Below, piece after piece: positions 7,796 to 9,598 of a stretch of 9,598 bases of DNA. The stretch comes from an uncultured Planctomycetaceae bacterium. Its GTDB lineage: Bacteria > Planctomycetota > Planctomycetia > Pirellulales > UBA1268. Each line of letters starts with the position of its first letter. The stretch's first letter is position 1. The translations under genes were made by a program, and so were the position numbers. Below the pieces are notes generated by a model. That model was given only the letters and a program-made list of their open reading frames with translations. It searched no databases and was not told the origin of the DNA. Where the stretch lies: NCBI GenBank assembly GCA_903949225.1, contig CAJAYZ010000691.1, positions 1-9,598 of the forward strand. Direction: 5' to 3'.

Positions 7796-8836
7796 TCACA
7801 CCACGCGCACCACCTCCAGCCCCTCCCCCGGATCCCATTCGACGAGATCGGGATCGAGGTTCGCCGCGAGGACGCGGACGCTCGCGGGATTGCGCGAGGG
7901 GACGACGAGGATTGCGGCGGTGTCGCCGCCGGCCGGCGCGATCCGTTCGAGCCCGGCCGGGCCGAGCACGTAGAGCGCGGTGGAAAGGGCATCGGCGTCG
8001 GCAGCCTGCGGCGTGATCACCGTTGCTGAGAGCACGCCTTCGGCCGGCACTCCACTCCGCGGGTCGAGGATGTGCCCGAGCCGCCGACCGCGATCGACGA
8101 AGAACTGGGTCCCCGAGCCGCTCGTGCCGAGGGCCGCGTCGACGAGCGTGAAGGTGGCCAGCCGCCGGCCCGGCCGGAGCGGATGGCGCACGCCGATCCG
8201 CCAGCCACGCCGTCCGGGGAGCGTGGGGCCCTGCACCCCCACCGCGCGGACGCTGCTCGATCCCCCATGGACAAGCACGCTCCCCACCCCGGCGGCGGTG
8301 AGCATCCCGATCACGGCATCGAGCGCCCATCCCTTGCCGATCGCCCCAAGGTTGAGCTCGATGCCGGGCCGAGTGAAACGCACCCCCCCGGCACGTTCGT
8401 CGATCTCGACATGCGCCATCCCCGACTGCTCGCGGGCCGAGGCCAACGTCGCAGCGTCGGGGGTCCGGCCCTGACGACGGAGAAAGCCCCAGGCCCGGAC
8501 GAGGCTGCCGGCGGCCGGGTCAAACGCTCCCCCGGTCTGTTCATGGAGACGCCGCGCCTGAGTCAGCAGCGCCACGACATCCCCGGAGACCGGTTGCCAG
8601 CCCTCCGCCGCGGTGGCGTTGAGACGGGCCAATTCACTCGATTCCCGGTAGACGGTGATCCGGTCTTCGATCGAGTCGACGAGATCGAGCGCCGCCAGTC
8701 CGAGTTCCGTCGCGTCAGGCACCTCGCCGGCGTTGAACACCACCTCAAACCGACAGGCCATCGCCTCGCGCCCCACGACGAGCGTGTGGAGTTCGGGGAG
8801 TGGCTGCGAGGTCGGGGCAGGATCAGTGTCGGCCAT
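7796..8836 (-). CDS. apbE: FAD:protein FMN transferase, ApbE family
   Basis: ApbE uses FAD and Mg2+ to attach FMN through a phosphoester to a Ser or Thr of a target flavoprotein, such as Na+-NQR or Rnf subunits. This 346-residue protein has the family motifs in order: AMACRFEV (25-32), YRESSELARLN (63-73), TGGAFDP (101-107), LGAIGKGWALD (163-173), GGSSSVRAVG (191-200), GTSGSG (237-242), HILDPRSG (255-262) and ADALSTA (281-287). D282 and T286 stand where the metal-binding Asp and Thr lie in known enzymes. Length is normal. Most studied bacterial ApbE are periplasmic lipoproteins, but this N-terminus (MADTDPAPTSQPLPELHTLV) has no signal peptide or lipobox Cys, so a cytoplasmic enzyme is more likely. 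ATG at 8834-8836 is used; no Shine-Dalgarno sequence precedes it. It begins 51 bases after the collagen-like gene and ends 181 bases before the DedA-type start. No recognisable flavoprotein target lies in the window. Confidence 0.92.
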   Translation of the reverse strand: MADTDPAPTSQPLPELHTLVVGREAMACRFEVVFNAGEVPDATELGLAALDLVDSIEDRITVYRESSELARLNATAAEGWQPVSGDVVALLTQARRLHEQTGGAFDPAAGSLVRAWGFLRRQGRTPDAATLASAREQSGMAHVEIDERAGGVRFTRPGIELNLGAIGKGWALDAVIGMLTAAGVGSVLVHGGSSSVRAVGVQGPTLPGRRGWRIGVRHPLRPGRRLATFTLVDAALGTSGSGTQFFVDRGRRLGHILDPRSGVPAEGVLSATVITPQAADADALSTALYVLGPAGLERIAPAGGDTAAILVVPSRNPASVRVLAANLDPDLVEWDPGEGLEVVRVV

Positions 8837-8887
8837 GGAGGGTCTCAGGAGTCGAGGCCTCCAAAGCCTACCAGCAGGGCGTTGAGA

Positions 8888-9598
8888 TCAGCGGTTCCAA
8901 GGACGACCGGGGAGCGTTGTCGGCCACGCGTCTTGGGTCAGCCACACCAGTGACGTCGACACCTTCCCAAGGCCACCTGTCTCGGCGGGCTGGGAAACGG
9001 CGACGGCGGCAGTGCCGGCATCGACGCTCACCCGCACCTGACGGAATCCCTCGTCGGCGGTCAGCAGGCTCTGCGGCAGCGACGGCCGGAACCCGGCAGG
9101 GATCTTGCCGAGGAGTCCCTTGAGTTGGCGGCTGCCACGGAGGCCAATCAGCGATAGTTCAACGGTATCGCCGACACGCTTCAGCACCGCACGGTCGAGC
9201 CCGCCGCCAGCGGGAAGCCGCATCGACGTGGTCAGATCACGGGCGCCCGAAGCGCGGAGGCCGGTTGCCGGCCCAGCCGGCCCCATCGGCCCGACGTCTC
9301 CCTTCGCTCCAGCCGCGCCGGCGAGTCCGCGTTCTCCCTTGGGGCCAGCAACACCGGGCTTGCCGTCCTTCCCATTCGATCCGTCCTTGCCGTTAAGGCC
9401 GGGCTTCCCCGCCGCGCCAGCAGGTCCGCGTTCTCCCTTGGGACCAGCAACACCGGGCTTGCCGTCCTTCCCGCTGGATCCGTCCTTGCCGTTGAGGCCG
9501 GGCTTCCCCGCCGCGCCAGCAGGTCCGCGTTCTCCCTTGGGACCAGCAACACCGGGCTTGCCGTCCTTCCCACTGGATCCGTCCTTGCCGTTGAGGCC
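8888..9598 (-). CDS. Collagen-like Gly-X-Y repeat protein with C-terminal head domain, partial
   Basis: The minus-strand frame is open from the window edge to a TGA at 8888-8890 and gives the last 236 residues; the start lies beyond the edge. The first 111 visible residues are 37 uninterrupted Gly-X-Y triplets, the mark of a collagen triple helix. They include GPKGERG and AKGDVG, whose Lys-Glu and Lys-Asp neighbours are known to stabilise bacterial collagens without hydroxyproline. The remaining 125 residues form a globular tail ending LVWLTQDAWPTTLPGRPWNR. Its pattern GKIPAGFRPS, then alternating VRVSVDAGTAAVAV, resembles head or tip domains that follow collagen stalks in phage tail fibres and surface proteins. 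Such proteins are trimeric and are usually secreted, surface-bound or virion parts. The missing N-terminus would tell which. No phage genes lie nearby here. The specific role is unknown. Confidence 0.88.
   Translation of the reverse strand, partial: GLNGKDGSSGKDGKPGVAGPKGERGPAGAAGKPGLNGKDGSSGKDGKPGVAGPKGERGPAGAAGKPGLNGKDGSNGKDGKPGVAGPKGERGLAGAAGAKGDVGPMGPAGPATGLRASGARDLTTSMRLPAGGGLDRAVLKRVGDTVELSLIGLRGSRQLKGLLGKIPAGFRPSLPQSLLTADEGFRQVRVSVDAGTAAVAVSQPAETGGLGKVSTSLVWLTQDAWPTTLPGRPWNR
9302..9598 (-). repeat. Three 99-bp tandem repeats in the collagen-like gene
   Basis: Units at 9500-9598, 9401-9499 and 9302-9400 each encode eleven triplets (33 residues), from GLN to GKP, or to GAK in the last. 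The first two units differ at one base; the third differs from them at about 15 bases, mostly near its downstream end. The array continues to the window edge and probably beyond. The near identity points to recent duplication or homogenisation, and copy number may vary between strains. Confidence 0.95.

Noticed and set aside
5822..8016. Two long plus-strand open frames (444 and 415 codons) opposite the activator, dedA and apbE
   Set aside because: They lie over genes with full motif sets on the minus strand and encode low-complexity Arg/Pro/Gly/Asp-rich sequence typical of GC-rich shadow frames.
9232..9573. Minus-strand frame with a repeated TASPVLLVPRENADLLARRG sequence
   Set aside because: It is a shifted reading of the 99-bp collagen repeat. 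The Gly-X-Y frame is the meaningful one and continues into the head domain.

Overview
This is a GC-rich bacterial window, probably from a planctomycete (Planctomycetota, perhaps Pirellulales). The hints are the high GC, the near absence of Shine-Dalgarno sequences before most starts, a transglutaminase-like protein with an HCYPEF active-site segment, and a sugar-isomerase-fold protein of a kind common in that phylum. The phylum is an inference; there is no rRNA here to prove it.

Layout: (1) 1-201 holds the 3' end of an unidentified plus-strand gene. (2) 226-1914, minus, is rpsA, a six-domain ribosomal protein S1, with a plausible sigma-70 promoter at 1982-2010. (3) 2103-3128, plus, is an exported transglutaminase-like protein with a Tat-type signal, divergent from rpsA. 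(4) 3184-4152, minus, is a xylose-isomerase-like TIM-barrel protein that seems to have lost most metal ligands. (5) 4432-5289, plus, is uppP (undecaprenyl-diphosphatase). Genes 4 and 5 diverge across a 279-base region that contains a perfect 14-bp inverted repeat. (6) From the right edge to 5294, four minus-strand genes run in series: a collagen-like repeat protein (partial, 8888 to the edge), an ApbE-type flavin transferase (7796-8836), a DedA-family membrane protein (6892-7614), and a sigma-54 activator with a degenerate receiver domain (5294-6748). The last ends four bases from the uppP stop.

Working together: most genes look like ordinary envelope or housekeeping functions. UppP makes undecaprenyl phosphate on the outer face of the membrane, and some DedA proteins return that lipid to the inner face, so the two could act in one lipid-carrier cycle, although they are not in one operon. 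The least ordinary parts are the collagen-like protein with near-identical 99-bp repeats and a tail-fibre-like C-terminal domain, the three proteins that keep a recognisable fold but lack expected catalytic or phosphorylation residues, and the inverted repeats in three intergenic regions. I see no tRNA, rRNA, CRISPR array, insertion sequence or obvious new multi-gene system. No stretch longer than 300 bases is without a gene.
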